NCBI GenBank assembly: GCA_018287875.1
Contig: JAGVVL010000025.1
Span: 372,001 to 436,000, forward strand
From: Nigrospora sphaerica
Taxonomy: Eukaryota > Ascomycota > Sordariomycetes > Amphisphaeriales > Apiosporaceae
Length of the DNA stretch: 64,000 bases
Reading direction: 5' to 3'
Position numbers and translations under genes: made by a program. The notes beneath the pieces are model-generated. The model saw nothing but the letters and a program-made list of their open reading frames with translations. It ran no database searches and was not told the DNA's origin. This document shows, piece by piece, positions 1 through 13,800 of this stretch. The number at the start of each line of letters is the position of its first letter. Position 1 is the first letter of the stretch.

Positions 1-3000
1 CGTGCAGTTTAGAACACCGGTAGCCGTCAAGAGAATGTCTGCAAAGTTTTGTCGTAGCATCACAAACACTTTGTCCGCCACATGACCAACCATGTGAATC
101 TGGTAGCATATGTCGAACAGAAAAAAAGTTAGATTTCATTTGAATCCGAAGGGCCGGTCGGGATTCTGATCGCTCTGCTCAACACAAGCCCTTTGGCTAC
201 TTACCGTCCCAACCCTTCACTATCTGAATTGGGATATCAAACATCGTCCTCAACCTCTCCCTATCCGAAAAAATCAAACATTATCCTCTGCTCCTTCCTA
301 TCTAAGCATATCAAACATCGCTAACTCCCTCAACACGAACACAAGCTCAAGGAGAGAAAACCTTCAAGGGCTCATCGCTTTCTCGCTGGGCGTCTGGCAG
401 GGGTCAGCGATCGCGGTCCCTATGGCCATTTTGCATAGCTCGTCTCCGATAGGCCGTTCTTCCTTCCGGCATGAGTAATCTATCGAACCCGCGGAGAACG
501 AGCATTTCCATGCAAGTAGGTGAGCGTGCTGGCTTCGGGGTTGAGTCTGGTGAGGGTGTATGCGACTGCGAGCTCGTAACTACTGGCGGTGCTGCCCAGC
601 ACAAGCCAGATGCTCCCCGCCCGGCCTTCATGAGTGACCAACGTCGTCCATTCGCCCGCGGAAGCCACGGTTTAAACCAAATTTTCCCGGCCGGCCGCCA
701 GGCTGAGGGCCGTAGCATTGTCCCTGTCGGCCGGTGACGACAGCGGGTTTCGGGTCCTATTCGAAGAAGCAGGTTGACTGCTCATGGCCACCACGCAGGC
801 CTGAATAAAATCCACTGAAGGGATGAGGGAAGGCATGAAGATCCCCTTAGCAGAACAATTCGACGAAATCAAGGGGCCCATCACATGTCGTCTCTCCTCC
901 TTTCTCCCCCGGGGCGGCTGCATGACTCCTCTCGTGACAGCGAACAACCAAAGGGCCCCAACCAGACGCCTTAACACGACTGGGTCGGAAGAAGCTCACC
1001 ATCAACGAGGGAAATACCTAGAACCTGTCGAGGGCGGCATTTTACGTTGAAAAGGCGTCTACTGGTGGGAAGCTACGGTGGCCCTCGATGATGGAGCTTC
1101 GGTTATTGAAAGGTTTTGTGGTGGCATAGTGATGTGACAAGTCACTAGGGTAAGTACTGGCAACAGGAATGATTATACATATCCAAATTAAAGGGGTAAT
1201 AAAATAAGGAGATGAACAGTCAGTGCTGGGTAATGTTCTACGGGTGCCAGGCAAACTCGCAATGGGAGTCACATTAATGGCCGCCGTATAAATAAGTAAT
1301 TACATCTAGAAAATCTTACCTGGGTGCTTTACTAATCCAGCTAGATTTTTTTCTTCTGTTTGTTCGTCTGGAAGCAGGTGAGCGGGATGATCTGGGAATC
1401 AACCTGAGTCGTCTCTTCTATGGTGACCGTTGCGGCCCATCTCCTCCGTTATTTCTTTGCCAACTTCCCGCTTCTTCTCACCAATGCCGCTACCCCAACT
1501 ACGAAAAGTGGCTACGGATGGATGAACTTCTAGTTTTGCGAAGGTGTATCTGTCTAGGCATGTTGCGCCTGGGTGCGGTGCGTGCCGGGCTGACGGCCGA
1601 CCTTGACAATGGGCCGTCCTCCCGGTATCGCGAGGACCTTGTTTCACTCACCACATATCTCAGCGAGGGTCTCCGTGGGCGATCCCACACGATGTACAGT
1701 TATATACGTCGGTAACATGGGGTTGGTGATTTATGGGCGTAAGGGGAGAAAGGGGGATCGAGCACGTGTTTGGTGTCGTCGAGGTAGGGGTATACGGGAC
1801 GGTCTTGTAGCAGCGACAGCGTCTGAACCCTTCACATCTGATATGAGCCAGAGCTACAGTAGTCATTCTCACGCCCGACACGAGGCACCTACGCCTTCAT
1901 CGGCGTCAGCCGAAGTTCGATCCGTAAGTTGGCTAGAGTGTCGGCACCCGCCGCCACCGGCCGAGTCAGTGACTCTGGGGTGCATCTCCCATCTCTCTTT
2001 GCTGAGGACTGCCCGGTCAGCTGGGCCAGTCACATAGTTGATACGTGGTCATCCGGGAGGCACAAAGTCCCGTGCGTTTCCTAAGTCTTCTTTACTATGC
2101 TGACTGGATGTAAGCCGTAGCAATGCTTCGGAAATGGATCGACTTCCACCTCGACCTCCTTCCAAGCGGTTCTGAGGCATCTCTCCGGCACGCTCGGCCG
2201 AAGGATGGACGGAAACCCACCGGCCGGCTACGTGTATGCCTACATGACGCAGCCGGCCATACCATACATACCTGTACCGGGGGGGATGGGCCGCGGCGAG
2301 AAAGGCGCCTCCAGCTCCGCGGCAGAGTGTCCTCGCCCTCGCCCGCCGACGAGCGCGGGTATCAGTCCGTTGCCCCCCTCATAACCGAGAAGGGGGGGCA
2401 AGCGTCGCTGCGTGTGCTGAAGCAGGACTGTGGGCAGTGTTTGGGGGGCCATTCGTTTGGGGGGGAACGCTCTCGCAGACCAACCCCGTTTCTGGCGTGC
2501 GCCCTGGCAGTGCCGCCGCATCAAGGGATGCGACTGCCAAGCCGTGGTAGGGGTAGCCACAGCCTTTTCGCGAAGGGGAAGGGGCGGCGGGTGTCGCAAT
2601 CTTCGAACCAGACGGGCTGGTCGGCTGGTCACAGGAGATGGGACGGAGGCAGGAAACGAGCGTCCCAAAACCAACTGTGTTGGGGTCACCAGGCAAGATT
2701 AGGTGAAGGGGGATCGGCAGGAAGTTTTTCGGCTGATGTTGGTTTTTGGTCCCGCCGGGGGGCACTGGGGAATACCATGGTTCCAAGTTATTGTTTTTCC
2801 CTCTTTGTTTTCATCTCCGCCATCATCTTGTTCCTTCTTCACCCCTGTGCTGGCCATGGCGCTACGACCGCCGCCGCCCAGTTGAAGGGTCGTGGTTTGG
2901 GAGGGGAACGGCCCGCTCTGCTTCCGCGCCCTCGCTGGGCTTTGTGGGACGATGTTTTTTTTTCCTTTATTCTCGGGTTGTCCCTCCGTTTGACGACCCC

Positions 3001-6000
3001 CTCTCCTCAGCCGGGGAGTGGAGAACCCGTCTAATGTTTCAATCGGTAAGAAATGGGAGACCCCATTACGAACCAAAGTTGGGACGACGGAGACGGAAAA
3101 ATCCCCCCCGTGGCCCCAAGATCAAGATTTGGCCCTCTGGCCTGTTTTCCTCCGTCGCAGCGGCGGCATGTGCGACTGGGCAGGACGTCCAGGAGGGTAA
3201 CGGGGGACCGACGACGTGTCCAAAAGCCAAAGGAAGGGCTAGGAAAGATCGGATTGAGGTGTTTATGCTGCTTGTTTGGGGTCCTGATCGGAAGCATGAA
3301 ACTGTGCAGGTCTGAGACTGTCGCTGGAACCAGGAAGGTTTGAGAGCCAGCGCTGACAATGGGCCGGATGGGGCACGCGCGCTTCCCCTCTCCCCCCCAA
3401 GCGCTGCAGAGGAGGCTCTGCTGGAGGCTGTTAACCCCAAAAGAGAAGAGACAAGGCATTGGCACAGGCACACGCTGAGGCGGCCCGTACTTTTCCAGGT
3501 ACGCGCATCTTGGCATGGTCAAGCATCCAATTCCGCCAGCCACCCTAACAGGAGTTGGAGAACCTTGGGTGACAAACGCATGGGTGAGATGACGGGGGCA
3601 AAAGTGCGCCCAGGGTCTCGTGCACTCGCCCAGGAATCCGGATGCCAATGCTGACTGACCCCTCTGGGGTTGCAATGACGGAATAGACGGCACGACATCA
3701 AACATAGTTTTTGTCTTCCTGATCAGTTGCTGGCACTTTCTGGCCCCCCGGCCTTTGCCCGCCAATTTTTTTTCTGGGCCTTGGGCCACCTTTCGCCGCA
3801 TAGGCTCGCTTGGCCCGTTCGACCAAGCCTCTCAGGCAAAGTCAGATCAGAATGCCATACTCCGCGGCACCCAACCTCTCCTCCTTCCGCACGGGAGGAG
3901 GGGAAGGGGGGAATTGCGCCACGGTCGCGACTTTGTGCAATCAACTTAGAATGGTTACTCGTTCGACGTTCGACGACGAGGGTCGTGTTTCCGCCGGCTG
4001 GTCGTCGTTATACAAGCTTCCTGGCGGCTGGTGAGGCACAGCCGAGGCTCCCATGACGCGTTTCCCCCTCCCCCCCCCCCAGCCCAACTGCCACCTCCCC
4101 TGGCAGCGAAACTGCGATGGCGACCGTTTCTTCAGACCCCGAGGCTCACATTTCTTTCGCAGTGTCGGCTTGCGTCAAATTGGGCGATGATCCAAAGAGG
4201 AAAGGGCCAGTGCTGGGCCGTGCCTCGACACCCGTCGACCAGGAGCCTCCGCTCTGCGGTCCGATGCTGACGACCCCCTCCGCGTGAATCTGATTTGCCT
4301 ACCGCGGAGACGAGCGGCTACTCTATGGCGCCATCTTACCGATACGCCCTCCACCATGATCCCGCCCGGCCGCCCGCCTTTGCCTGTTCGGCTGATGGGA
4401 TGGCCGTGTCAGCCCTCTTCTTCCCGCCCGGGCGGGTAGTGTGTGTCGTATCAGTATTTTGGCCGTGGCCCATCTGGTTGCAGATGCTGTGACAATCAGC
4501 CTGCGGCCTGCTTCACAGCTACGGCCCCTTGAGATCATCAAAGTGAGCCAGCAAGCAAGCAATGCCGCAGTAGGCAAAAGACCAGCTGGTACCGCCCACG
4601 ACGGCCATGTCAGCGCACCGGGACGGCCTGGCGAGAAAGCAGCACGTGTACTACGGCTCTCTATCCGGGTCGCCAAGCCATCTTTTGGTCATGGAAAAGC
4701 TCGGTTCTGGCCGAGTATCGGCCTGCCATGGAATAATCCAGGACAGCCTCAGCCATGAGAGAGTATGTCGAGGCCCTGGGATTGAAGTGAGAACATTGGT
4801 TCATCTAGAGTTGAACCCGACGGCCCTTGCCGGGATCTCTTCACAACCGCTCGAAATAGTTTAAAGAACGGCAACACCCAGATTGGCGGACTTACAGCCG
4901 GGTTTTCGGCCCAGGCAAGTTGGTCGATTGGGAGCCGCGGCCTCCAAGATAGCAAAGAACCTCGCGTGAACTGGCTGGGCCCTGCAACTGGCCTGCCGGA
5001 GAGGCGATGCAAAATGAAACTACGAACATCCATTATCCCTGGCTGACAGCGGAGCGATCGCCGCATGACTGACACCGAGCGTTCATGCGTTCGACAAAGG
5101 GAATGGACGGCCCTCCGATTCTGGAGAACCCTGGCGGCTGGCTTGGCCACCAGCGCGCGGTCCTCGGCCGAAACCTCAGCCGTTTACACCAAGTGGTGAA
5201 CACGGGTCATCCGACCTGCACGGTGGTGGGCTGGGCGGGCTCTGTTGCTCGGCCGCGGACTCGATAAGAGACGAGATGCATGACGCATCAGTGGCTGGCG
5301 TGGCCTACGGGTTAGGGTTGCTGATAGGCAAGTGGCCCGGATGTGGCGTCGTATACCCGATATGACGAACCGTTTCTCTGTACCCACCAGTAGGTATGAG
5401 ACGACGACAAGATGTGCCGGCCGCCAGGACTAAGAGGCAGCCAGATGGCATGAGATGATGGACAAATCGCGGATGACCCCTCCCCAAGACGGTACGTCAC
5501 GGAAACACGATCCTGGGCATATCCCAGAAGCCAAGTATCGAGGGCGTCGCCGAATGGGCATCACGAGGGCATGGGAAGCTAAAGTTCGCCGTGCTCACTC
5601 GTTTCGTTTTCGAGGTTCCACAGATCATACTGAGCCAAAGCCATCTGCATGAAACCATCAATGCGAAGCTTATCAGTACCTGCTGATTGCTGCTGCTCCT
5701 CAATCGAGGCTGTGCGTGCCAATCTCTCCGCAGAGCCATACCGGCCAGGGCCGGCTACCCAGGGCAGTCTCCTCCTAGGCCGTGGGTGTACGGCTCGTAT
5801 GTGGTGCACCAACGTGGTGCCCACAGGCCCACGAAGCCCCAAGGGAGTAATTCCACGCGGGAAACAGGAAACAGGAAAACGAGCAAAGAGGCGGGGAAGG
5901 GAAAAAAAGAGGCCGGATTCAAGGGGTTTGTCCTATGATTCCCTAGGCTGTGCATTCATCGGACATGCAGGCTCGGACGTACTGTGCGGCTGGGTCGGCA

Positions 6001-7699
6001 CTGCGCCCAAACCAGGGATACAGGCGACGCACGGCTGCTGTCTGATGTGGTGTTAGCTGGGCTGTGCCGACCCAGCAGGTTGTACAGGGCCGAGGCTCTG
6101 CTGGGCCGTTGGTGCGGATAAGAGACGAGATCGAAGGCTAGGGGACCGTTGGCACCGGGACAGGCTAAAAAAACAAAGATTCGCGCTAGGCATCGAAGCA
6201 TCCCCGGGAAGCGGATGGACGTGTGGTCTTCCACATCATCGTCATTGCTCTACCTTAGCCCTCATCTCGGCTCTAGTCACCCAGACCCCGTTCCAGCACC
6301 GCGGTTTATCCCAGCCAGAGATCCAAGATGTCGGGTGATTTTCCTGGTCGGCACCGCTGGACTGGGAAAGGACTGATACCAATGCGAAATCGACCCTGGT
6401 CGCTGGCGCGTTTCAGGGCGCCCAGGTACGGGGGTACGTTAGGATTGCAAGTGCAGGGTGGGGGGTGGGCTGGATGCGGCTCTGCTGCGAACTCCAGTGG
6501 GCGCGCCAGTCAGTGCTGAGTTCTGACCAGGGGGCGGGTTAATAGCAAGCCGTGCTATAGGCCCGCACCTAGCGAGCGAGCCTCGGTCAGCTGTCATGGC
6601 CGTTAGGGGACTTCTAGGCGCGGTAGGCGAGGAGGACAGGAGGGGTGGCGTGTTGCGGGCGAGTCCCGACCAGCACACAAGAACAAGACGAAGGACCTCT
6701 GGCGTCGATTCGGTTAAGCCAAGGCAAATGCCGTGGGCGGCGGCGGCGGGCGGGAGTCGCCGTCTTATTTGCCCTTACGGACCGACGTCTTTACCTGACG
6801 CGGAGCACCGCCCATCAATGACTCGCCCGTGTCACGTACGTGCCCACGGCCATGGTGACGGGCGGTGGATGATGCGCCAGAAGCCCGGACGAACGCCTAG
6901 AAGCAATACCGGGCGTGTTATTGTTTGGTCTCAAGAAATACGGGAGAACAAGAAACATCGTGGCCGAGAGCTTGTTTCGACACGGTCCAGCCAGGCCAGC
7001 GGCAGGTGGACACAGGCCCGGGCGGGAAACCAAACAGGGTAGGATGACGCGAAGAGGGCGTAGGGGGAAAGAGACGAGACGCCCAGCCGACAGGATGCAC
7101 GAGGGTACGCCATCGGGTCCCGTGCCTAAACCGATAAAGTACTTTTTGCCTACCGTACAACCAGCATTATCGCATGCATGGATAGATGGGAAAGGGATGG
7201 ATCCCACGGCGCCGGCACTGGCAGCGGTTGAGAGTGGGATTGGGAGGGGCACCGGGCGCCAGCAAAACGGGCGTCAGCAAAACCCACCAAAAGGGCCAGA
7301 TGGCACAGATGGACAAACGGGGCACGGAAACAGGTATACCCCTACCATCGGCGTAGTAAAAGTGTTACCGAGGGGTTGTCCCTGCTGGATCGGGACGTTG
7401 CGAGCGGTCGAGGGGCCCAGCGAGGGGCAGGCGCCTGAGTAGGAGCAGCGTGGTAGCGTATCGTAGCGTGCCGACAGCGTTGCAGCGCTGGACATGCACG
7501 CGGCCGTTTAGGGCTTAGACGGGCGGGCAACGGCTGGGCGCAGGGGGGCGACTCCGCTGCAGAGCCGCTGACGATGGTGGGGAGCGCGCCAATGGGCCGA
7601 CGGCGTTAGGGCTCCCCCTGCCCCGTGGCCTGGCCGTCTGTAACACGTTGAAGCAGCAACTGGACGCTTTTCTCCATTATCTAACATGAGACTCTCACG

Positions 7700-7736
7700 C
7701 AGGTACACTCACGCAGGTACACTCACGCAGGTACAC
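7700..7736. repeat. 14-base tandem repeat next to CA microsatellite
   Basis: The unit caggtacactcacg occurs at 7700-7713 and 7714-7727, with a partial third copy at 7728-7736. It runs directly into the CA-rich tract, which suggests the microsatellite and the repeat grew by slippage from related sequence. Confidence 0.85.
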
Positions 7737-7830
7737 ACACACACACACATACACACACACACACACACATGCACACCCACACACACATACACCCACACAC
7801 ACATGCACACCCACACACACCTACACACTC
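7736..7830. repeat. (CA)n-rich microsatellite
   Basis: This is an interrupted CA dinucleotide tract with repeated cacacccacacacacat-like variants over about 95 bases. It makes a chance His/Thr-rich open frame on the + strand that should not be read as a gene. Confidence 0.9.
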
Positions 7831-9303
7831 TCCCCTCCCACCGAGCAGATCTATCCCCCCCCCCTCTCGCTCCACCCCGTCCATTCATCCTCGATACCGC
7901 CGAGCTACCCGAGTTCCACTTCCGACCCCCGGCATCCACCCTGCATACCACTTGCGCCTGGTTTGTCCATCTGTCTGCAGTTCTGCCTCGACCACCAAAG
8001 GCATTCTCCGCCCCGGCACGTCCATTTTGGTACGACCTCGTACAAAAAGACACAACCTCTTGGCGATCGAGAGTAGCGCCCTCTTTGCTGCGCGACAAGC
8101 GGAGCCACGCCAGGCACTCCGGACAGGACAGCGCGCCCGTAGTTGGGGCTGGTCGACCCATTGCTGTTGCGACACCATGTGCCAAATGTCCATCGTGCCC
8201 GGTTCCACACGCGCACGCCGCGCCCGTTGGCCGATGGAGAACGGGGATCACGACATGCCTTTGGAGGAACCTTACGATGTTTCCACGCTAGCGCGGCCCT
8301 GCCTCTGGAGGGGAGAGGCAGAAAGAGAGAAAGAGAGAGAAAGTGAGACCCCCCGGATCAGGATCCTCTGAATCCAGCCGCACGCGTTCCCTGGGTCGGC
8401 TAATAGTTGCTTGACTAGGGACCTTCCGGGATTGACACGCCTTCGCCAGGTATGCAAGCGCACATGACACGGGCGCCAGCCGTTTCCTCTCCCGTAGCTG
8501 TGTTTTCCCCCCCTCTTCCTCGCCGTCGCATGTCCGCGCGCGGCGAAGGCTGGGCCTGGTTTGATCTGCCCGTTCTGGAAACACACACAGGAGCGTCTCC
8601 AGTCGCCCTGTCAGAAGGGGGCCCGCGCTAGGCTGTCCATCTGCCCGGCCATTGAAACCGCGAGCCAGCCCAGCAGCTGCGAGACCCGTCGTTTCCATTC
8701 CGACCGCGACGCGTCGTGACCTGGCCGCTATTTCGTGGCTGCTCTTTCCCCCTCTGGCCTGGCTACCGGCAACGTCGTGCGCCTTTGCGCCCGCGAGAAC
8801 CGTTGGCCCCTCGTGACCCAACATCGTCACGGCCTGTCTGGTTCTGGCCCGACATGACTGATGGTGCCGAAGGGAAACCCGGCCGTAGCGGGTTCTGGGA
8901 CCGCCCCGCGAAGAAACCGACGATAGTAACGACGACGATGGCCACAAGTGTCCGCGACGTCGACAAGGCCGCTGTCCCTCGTCGGTCTCGATGCAGGTAG
9001 AGGCCGCCGTGCGGTGTTTGGCTCCTGTCGGAAGCCGTTTCTCGGTCTCGGTGTATACCGGGGTCGCCTGTAGGGCTTGGAACACGGCCTCGTGTTGCGG
9101 TGTGTTACGAGTGTCCACAAGTCGGTCCCCCCAGGCCTCACTCTTTCTCGACGAGGGTGCTGGCCGGTCGTCTGGCCCATCCCGGTCAGCCGTCTGGCCC
9201 ACTACCAAACCCCCTGCCCGGACGCCGATGAGGCACAGTCCCAGTCCTGACCCCTGGTCGCTGGCCCCGTCGTCGGCCCCGTCTTGGCCAGGTACCATAC
9301 TAT

Positions 9304-9855
9304 GTGAAGAGCATAGTTTATTATAGGCCATTCTTCCCGTCTCTCACCCTCTGTTGTTTTGTTCATTCTCACCTACACCACCTTGGTATACTCATTCGAC
9401 AACCACGACGTTGTTGCGTGCCTCTTTCCTTCTTTCCCTTCTCCTCGCAGCTAGCGATCACACTCTTTTGGATCTGCCCAACTGGCTTGGCTGCTTACAT
9501 TCTTTTCGGGGAAATCCACTATACCATCACCACCTTACCTTCTCATCGTCACCGGCGGACCACCCAAGAACAATCCCCAACCGCCCTTCGATTCGGTCTC
9601 GTTTCTCCGGCCCGGCTTGTGTTTGGCTCCACCTCTCGACTTGCCACGATCCGCGTCCTTTCGGGCAAAACCCACCTCGGAGGCCACCTACACCGGCGCC
9701 CGTTGTTGCGTACCGCTTTCACCAACCCATAACAACCTTTTAGTCACCGACTGTATTCGATTCTCCCAGCAGCGAGTTCTGCTCCTTTTGAAACGACACC
9801 TTTTGTTTGGAATTTCGATTCGTCGGCCGCACCGTCACCCGCACCCTATACCATC
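9304..9855 (+). promoter_or_regulatory. Pyrimidine-rich leader/promoter of the Myb-like gene
   Basis: The stretch just upstream of the ATG at 9856 is strongly C/T-rich on the coding strand with many CACC, TTCTC and CCTTTC runs. This composition is typical of 5' leaders and core promoters in filamentous ascomycetes. It includes upstream ATGs and short open frames that could act as uORFs. The transcription start cannot be fixed from sequence alone. Confidence 0.45.
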
Positions 9856-10877
9856 ATGTCGCCTGCCATGCACCTCAGCACCCACGGCAGCATGCCCTAC
9901 AACCCCACGAGCGATGTTCTGGAGCGCCACGAGTTTGGCGTGGCCAAGAACCGGAAGCTCGCCTCGACCGGAGGAGGCAGAGCCTGGAGCGAGGATGAGG
10001 TGAGCCGAGCTGCGCACCGCCGGGCACGTTGGGATCAAACTGACACGGCTCACAGGAGGTCTATCTTCTCCAGACCCGTCTCCAGAAGATGCCCTACAAG
10101 CACATTGCCGCCCACCTGAAGAAGACGGAGCTGGCGTGCCGCCTGCACTACCACCAGCTGAGCCACGGCAGCAACCGCCGCAAGCGCACCACGTCGGTGT
10201 CGTCGGGCTCTTCGTCGGGCCACTCGCCCGTCCTGGCCGCGGCTGTCCCGTCGCCCATCCAGGAGTGCATGTCCCGGTCCAACACGCCGCCGGAGAGCAT
10301 TGGAAGCTACCACAGCTCGCCCTCGGCCGTTCAGTTGCCGAGTATCATAGCCAGCACCGAGTCGCCCCGCCTGCCCGCCATTCTCCCCAAGCCGGCCTCG
10401 ATGCAGCTCAACACAAACGTGCCGCCTTCCATGGGCTACCCCACGCCTGGTCCCGACACGGCCCGTTCTCTTGGACCCTCGGCCTTTGCTCAGCCGGCGC
10501 CGATGAACCACGGCCCGCCGCTGCGTCTCGACTGCTCGCTGCCCCCGCTGGTGCCCACGCACGCCGTCGACATTCCGCGGCTGCACACCATCTACAACAC
10601 GCACCGGGCCTCGTTCTGGAGCGCCGTCGCCTCGGACTACGGCGCCGGCGTCAGCCCCGTCGTGCTGGAGCAGGCCTGGAAGTCGAGCGTTCTCCCGGGC
10701 CCCACCCACACGCCCATCACGCCCACCCACGAGCGCGATGTCCTCTACGAGAAGCAAGACCGGACCCGCATCAGCGCCATCCTCGGCATCGACGCCAACC
10801 CCCGCAGCCCGCGGGAGCGCGAGATGGTGCGGAGGCTCGAGGAAGAGAGGAACGCCGGCGTTGCCGTCAGTGCCTAA
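9856..10877 (+). CDS. Myb/SANT-like domain protein, putative DNA-binding regulator
   Basis: Two exons, 9856-9999 and 10056-10877, give 321 residues. The 56-base intron starts gtgagc and ends cacag. Joining the exons completes a Myb/SANT-like helix-turn-helix near residues 40-85: the first helix begins WSEDEEVYLLQ, and the next segments read MPYKHIAAHLKKTELACRLHYHQ. A basic patch (RRKR) follows. The rest is Ser/Pro-rich and looks disordered until a second conserved-looking block near the C terminus (IPRLHTIYNTHRASFW and the RTRISAILGIDANP region). The architecture suggests a nuclear transcription factor, but the target and pathway are unknown. The ATG at 9856 is chosen because it is the first in frame after the pyrimidine-rich leader and sits in a good context (ccatcATG). 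The closest family could be fungal one-repeat Myb proteins; no specific orthologue is claimed. Confidence 0.82.
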
Positions 10878-13800
10878 GTGAACCTTGAAGAGGGCGCCTT
10901 TCCATTGTTGCATTGTTGCGCTGTTGCCGCCCCTTTTCCCAAGTCCAATGGCGCTCAAGAGGAGTTGGTGGAGCACCACGGGGATTTCTCTTGTTCCTCG
11001 AACGGGGGACCACAGCCCCGCCCGCCCACCCGCCCGCTCTACGGGAGGGATGGGGGCGCGGCTTGATCCATTTTCTTCTTCGACGCCTATAGATTTGCCC
11101 GGTCGCTGTTTCGGCGGCCCTGCCTTTTCTGTTCGCCCCTCTTTACTACATCTTTTAGTGCCCCGTCCGGAAGGATTCCGTTTTTTGTCATTGCCTTTTT
11201 CTTCCTTCTTTGCAAGCTTCCATGGTTTTATTTCGGGAGGCATCTCTTCGCCTGCATCATTTTGCGAAACGAAAAAAATTCTTTACTCGGGGTTTACTGC
11301 GAAGGGTATCTTTCCTGCACCGCCGTGGGACACGCAGGGATGGATAGTGGGCAGGACGGACGGACAGGCCCAAGGATGACGGGGCCCGACCCGACGATCC
11401 GGGTGAAAGGACAACCAAAAATCGGTATCCGTTCGGCGGAATCGCGGTCCGCCGGGGACGACTTGTCTCGCGCCGACTCCCCCTGCCCCTGGGGCTAGGG
11501 GGCGGCGCCGAGCCCGGACGGTGGTCCAAACGGGGAGGGGCGATGCTAGCGAGAGGAGACGCGGCGTGGTGTGAGAAGTGGGAACAGGGTGACCAAGGCA
11601 AGAGAGCACTCGGGTTTCTCAATTGCGTCTCCCCCTTTCCCCCAAACGACGGAGACGGACCAGCCCTTTAATGCGCTCACCGGGCACTGGGCTGGCCGAG
11701 GAGAAGCGGCGGCTGATTTTGTACGATAAGGGATGTGGCCCCTAGCCATGTGGGGGGGGGGCAAAGAAACGAATACGGTTATTGAAAAAAAGAAACTCGA
11801 TTCCACGGCGACGATGACTGCTTCCTTTTTCCTCCCGTCCTACGCAAGCGTTCGTCGTGTTCCCCAGTTCAGCGCCTTCCCGCGTCCCACTCACCTAACC
11901 CACGATTGGTTTGTCCCCGGGCCGGCCGGACGCCATGTGGGCAAGCCGACCCGGCAACGGACAAAGTCGCCTCTCCCACTCTCCCGCCCCCTCGCTCTTT
12001 TTCTCACGCCTTTGGCCCCACGACCCTTTTGCCAGCTTGACCTCGCAAGCTCGGGCGGCGGGGGCGTTCAATCTTAAGCAATCTATTTCATCGGCCGGCT
12101 TTTTTGCCATTGTTTTTGCGTTTTCCGGTTCCCCACGTTCAATATCCTGATATGAAGTGCCCGGGCGGAGGGGTGTCCAACCGAGATGAACCAACAGCCC
12201 CGGCCGGGCCCCTCTCTAGGTACATATGTAAGGTAGGTAGGCTTTCTCTTCTTCCCCACCCGAACCACTATATTTCCGACACACCCAAGCTTGCTCTCCC
12301 CCCAACGCGACCAAACCACCACGAACAACCACGACTACCGAGGCGGAAAAACCGGGGGCGGTCGGCCTGTCAACAGCTTGTCGAGTCGGGAAGGTTTTCT
12401 CTCGGCGAATGGGCGTTATTGTTGTTGTTTCAATTCCGCGCCGTTGAGGCGAAGCACGCCGGGGCGGCGCAAGGGGAGGAGGGCGAAATTGCAAGTTGGG
12501 GACCAAGGGGGGGGACGAGGAAGGCCTTATGCGAGGTAAGTCACATGCATCTCTCTCTCCCCCCCCCCTCTCTTATGTGCACTCTCTGGGCGCGCGCGTG
12601 GCTGTGCGTGATGATAAGGAAGCCGGGCCGTTCAATCTCGCCCTCGTCCCCTGCCCGACGCCGAGGCGAGTCCTCCCCTCCCCCGGTCGACTAACGCCCC
12701 CTAACGATGAAGTGCAAGCCCCAAGAGCGCACCTGTTTTGCTGCCTCCGCCATGGAAGAGAGAGGGGGGGTTCCGGGTCGTCGTGAACTCCTGCCGCGAG
12801 TTCAGGGCCGGGTGCCCGTCCCATACTTCCCCACCCCTCTCCCCCACAAGCGCGTTCATCCCGTCGATGATGGTGATGGAGGCAGGCGCCCGCGAGCCGT
12901 GGAGTCCGGTTTCCCTTGCTAGCCCCACGGCCTAGGTTGCCACCAGGCGTGTTTTTCTAGAACGGGCTTCGGTAGGGGTAGGGGGGAAAAGCCATGACAG
13001 GGGTAGGGGAATGCCGGTCTCCCCCCCCGGAACAAACGCCCGAGGCCGTCATCTGGAAAGGGTGACGGCCGGGGTGGGGACGCAGGCGCGGAAACAGAGG
13101 AGTGAGCCTCTTCATCTGGGCTTACGGATAAGCGAGGTGAGGGGGGAGTGTTTGTTTCAGGCGATGGGCCCGGCTGGCGGGCATGGGAAGGTTGTGTGAC
13201 AGCAGTCGACGGGACGGGGGAATTGCCAGTGGAGAGAGGGGGGGTGGCGACCGGTGAGGCGCGTTGGATTCGGACGCCCCAACCCAGACCGAGGCTGCAC
13301 TTGGCCATTCGTTTCTCAAGCCCGCGGCGCCTGCGGAGATGAAGCCGGGGCCTTCCGAGGAACCGGCAACCCCGTCGGGGGGCGACGGGTGGAGGAGGAC
13401 GATGGGGTGCCGGTATAGATGTGCCAGAGCTGGTGGATCGGCTCTCGGAAGTGCTATGTGGAGCTTGGGAGGGCTGTCGCCCCTCTACCGTCCTGCATGT
13501 TTCTGCGTCGCCGCGCCCACGGCCCGCTCGGGCTGTCCCACCCCGTCGGGCCCGAGGGTCCCTTGTCCTCGAGTGCCGGGGCCGGCAGCGCGGGGATAAT
13601 AACGGGCCGACGAAAGAGATGGGACGGGCTGGGTGCGAGCGCTTACCGCCGGATAGAAAGACGCGCGTGGTGGACTGAAGCGAAGAAGGTCCGGCCTATA
13701 CGGACTCATGTGGTCCTTAGCTGTTGAGCCTCAAGCACGGCCTCCGTGGTAGATACGGCTGCCGGCATGAATTGCGGGATTAGCAGGAGCTGAGGTGGAA

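Larger units (their letters stand above)
1..9303. other. Long region with no supportable gene
   Basis: No reading frame here shows a recognisable domain or a convincing exon-intron chain. The longest open frames (2123-3034 on +, 8288-9331 on -) are rich in Arg, Pro, Gly and Ser and overlap other open frames, as chance frames in GC-rich DNA do. Positions 1-340 are less GC-rich and hold a 13-base direct repeat (234-246 and 308-320). A CA-rich microsatellite lies at 7736-7830. Distal promoter, untranslated RNA or decayed repeat sequence are all possible. Confidence 0.5.

Noticed and set aside
2123..3034. A 303-codon + strand open frame that could be a gene
   Set aside because: There is no recognisable domain, it is rich in Arg/Gly/Ser/Pro, several other open frames overlap it on both strands, and no intron signals extend it.
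7686..8291. His/Thr-rich open frame over the CA repeat
   Set aside because: It is produced by the microsatellite. The part after the repeat has no coding character.
8288..9331. A 347-codon - strand open frame
   Set aside because: It has no recognisable motif, chance-like composition, and runs into the leader of the Myb-like gene on the other strand.
10050..11243. A 397-codon open frame on the - strand
   Set aside because: It lies antisense to the Myb-like gene and its 3' flank, with no domain and the same shadow composition.
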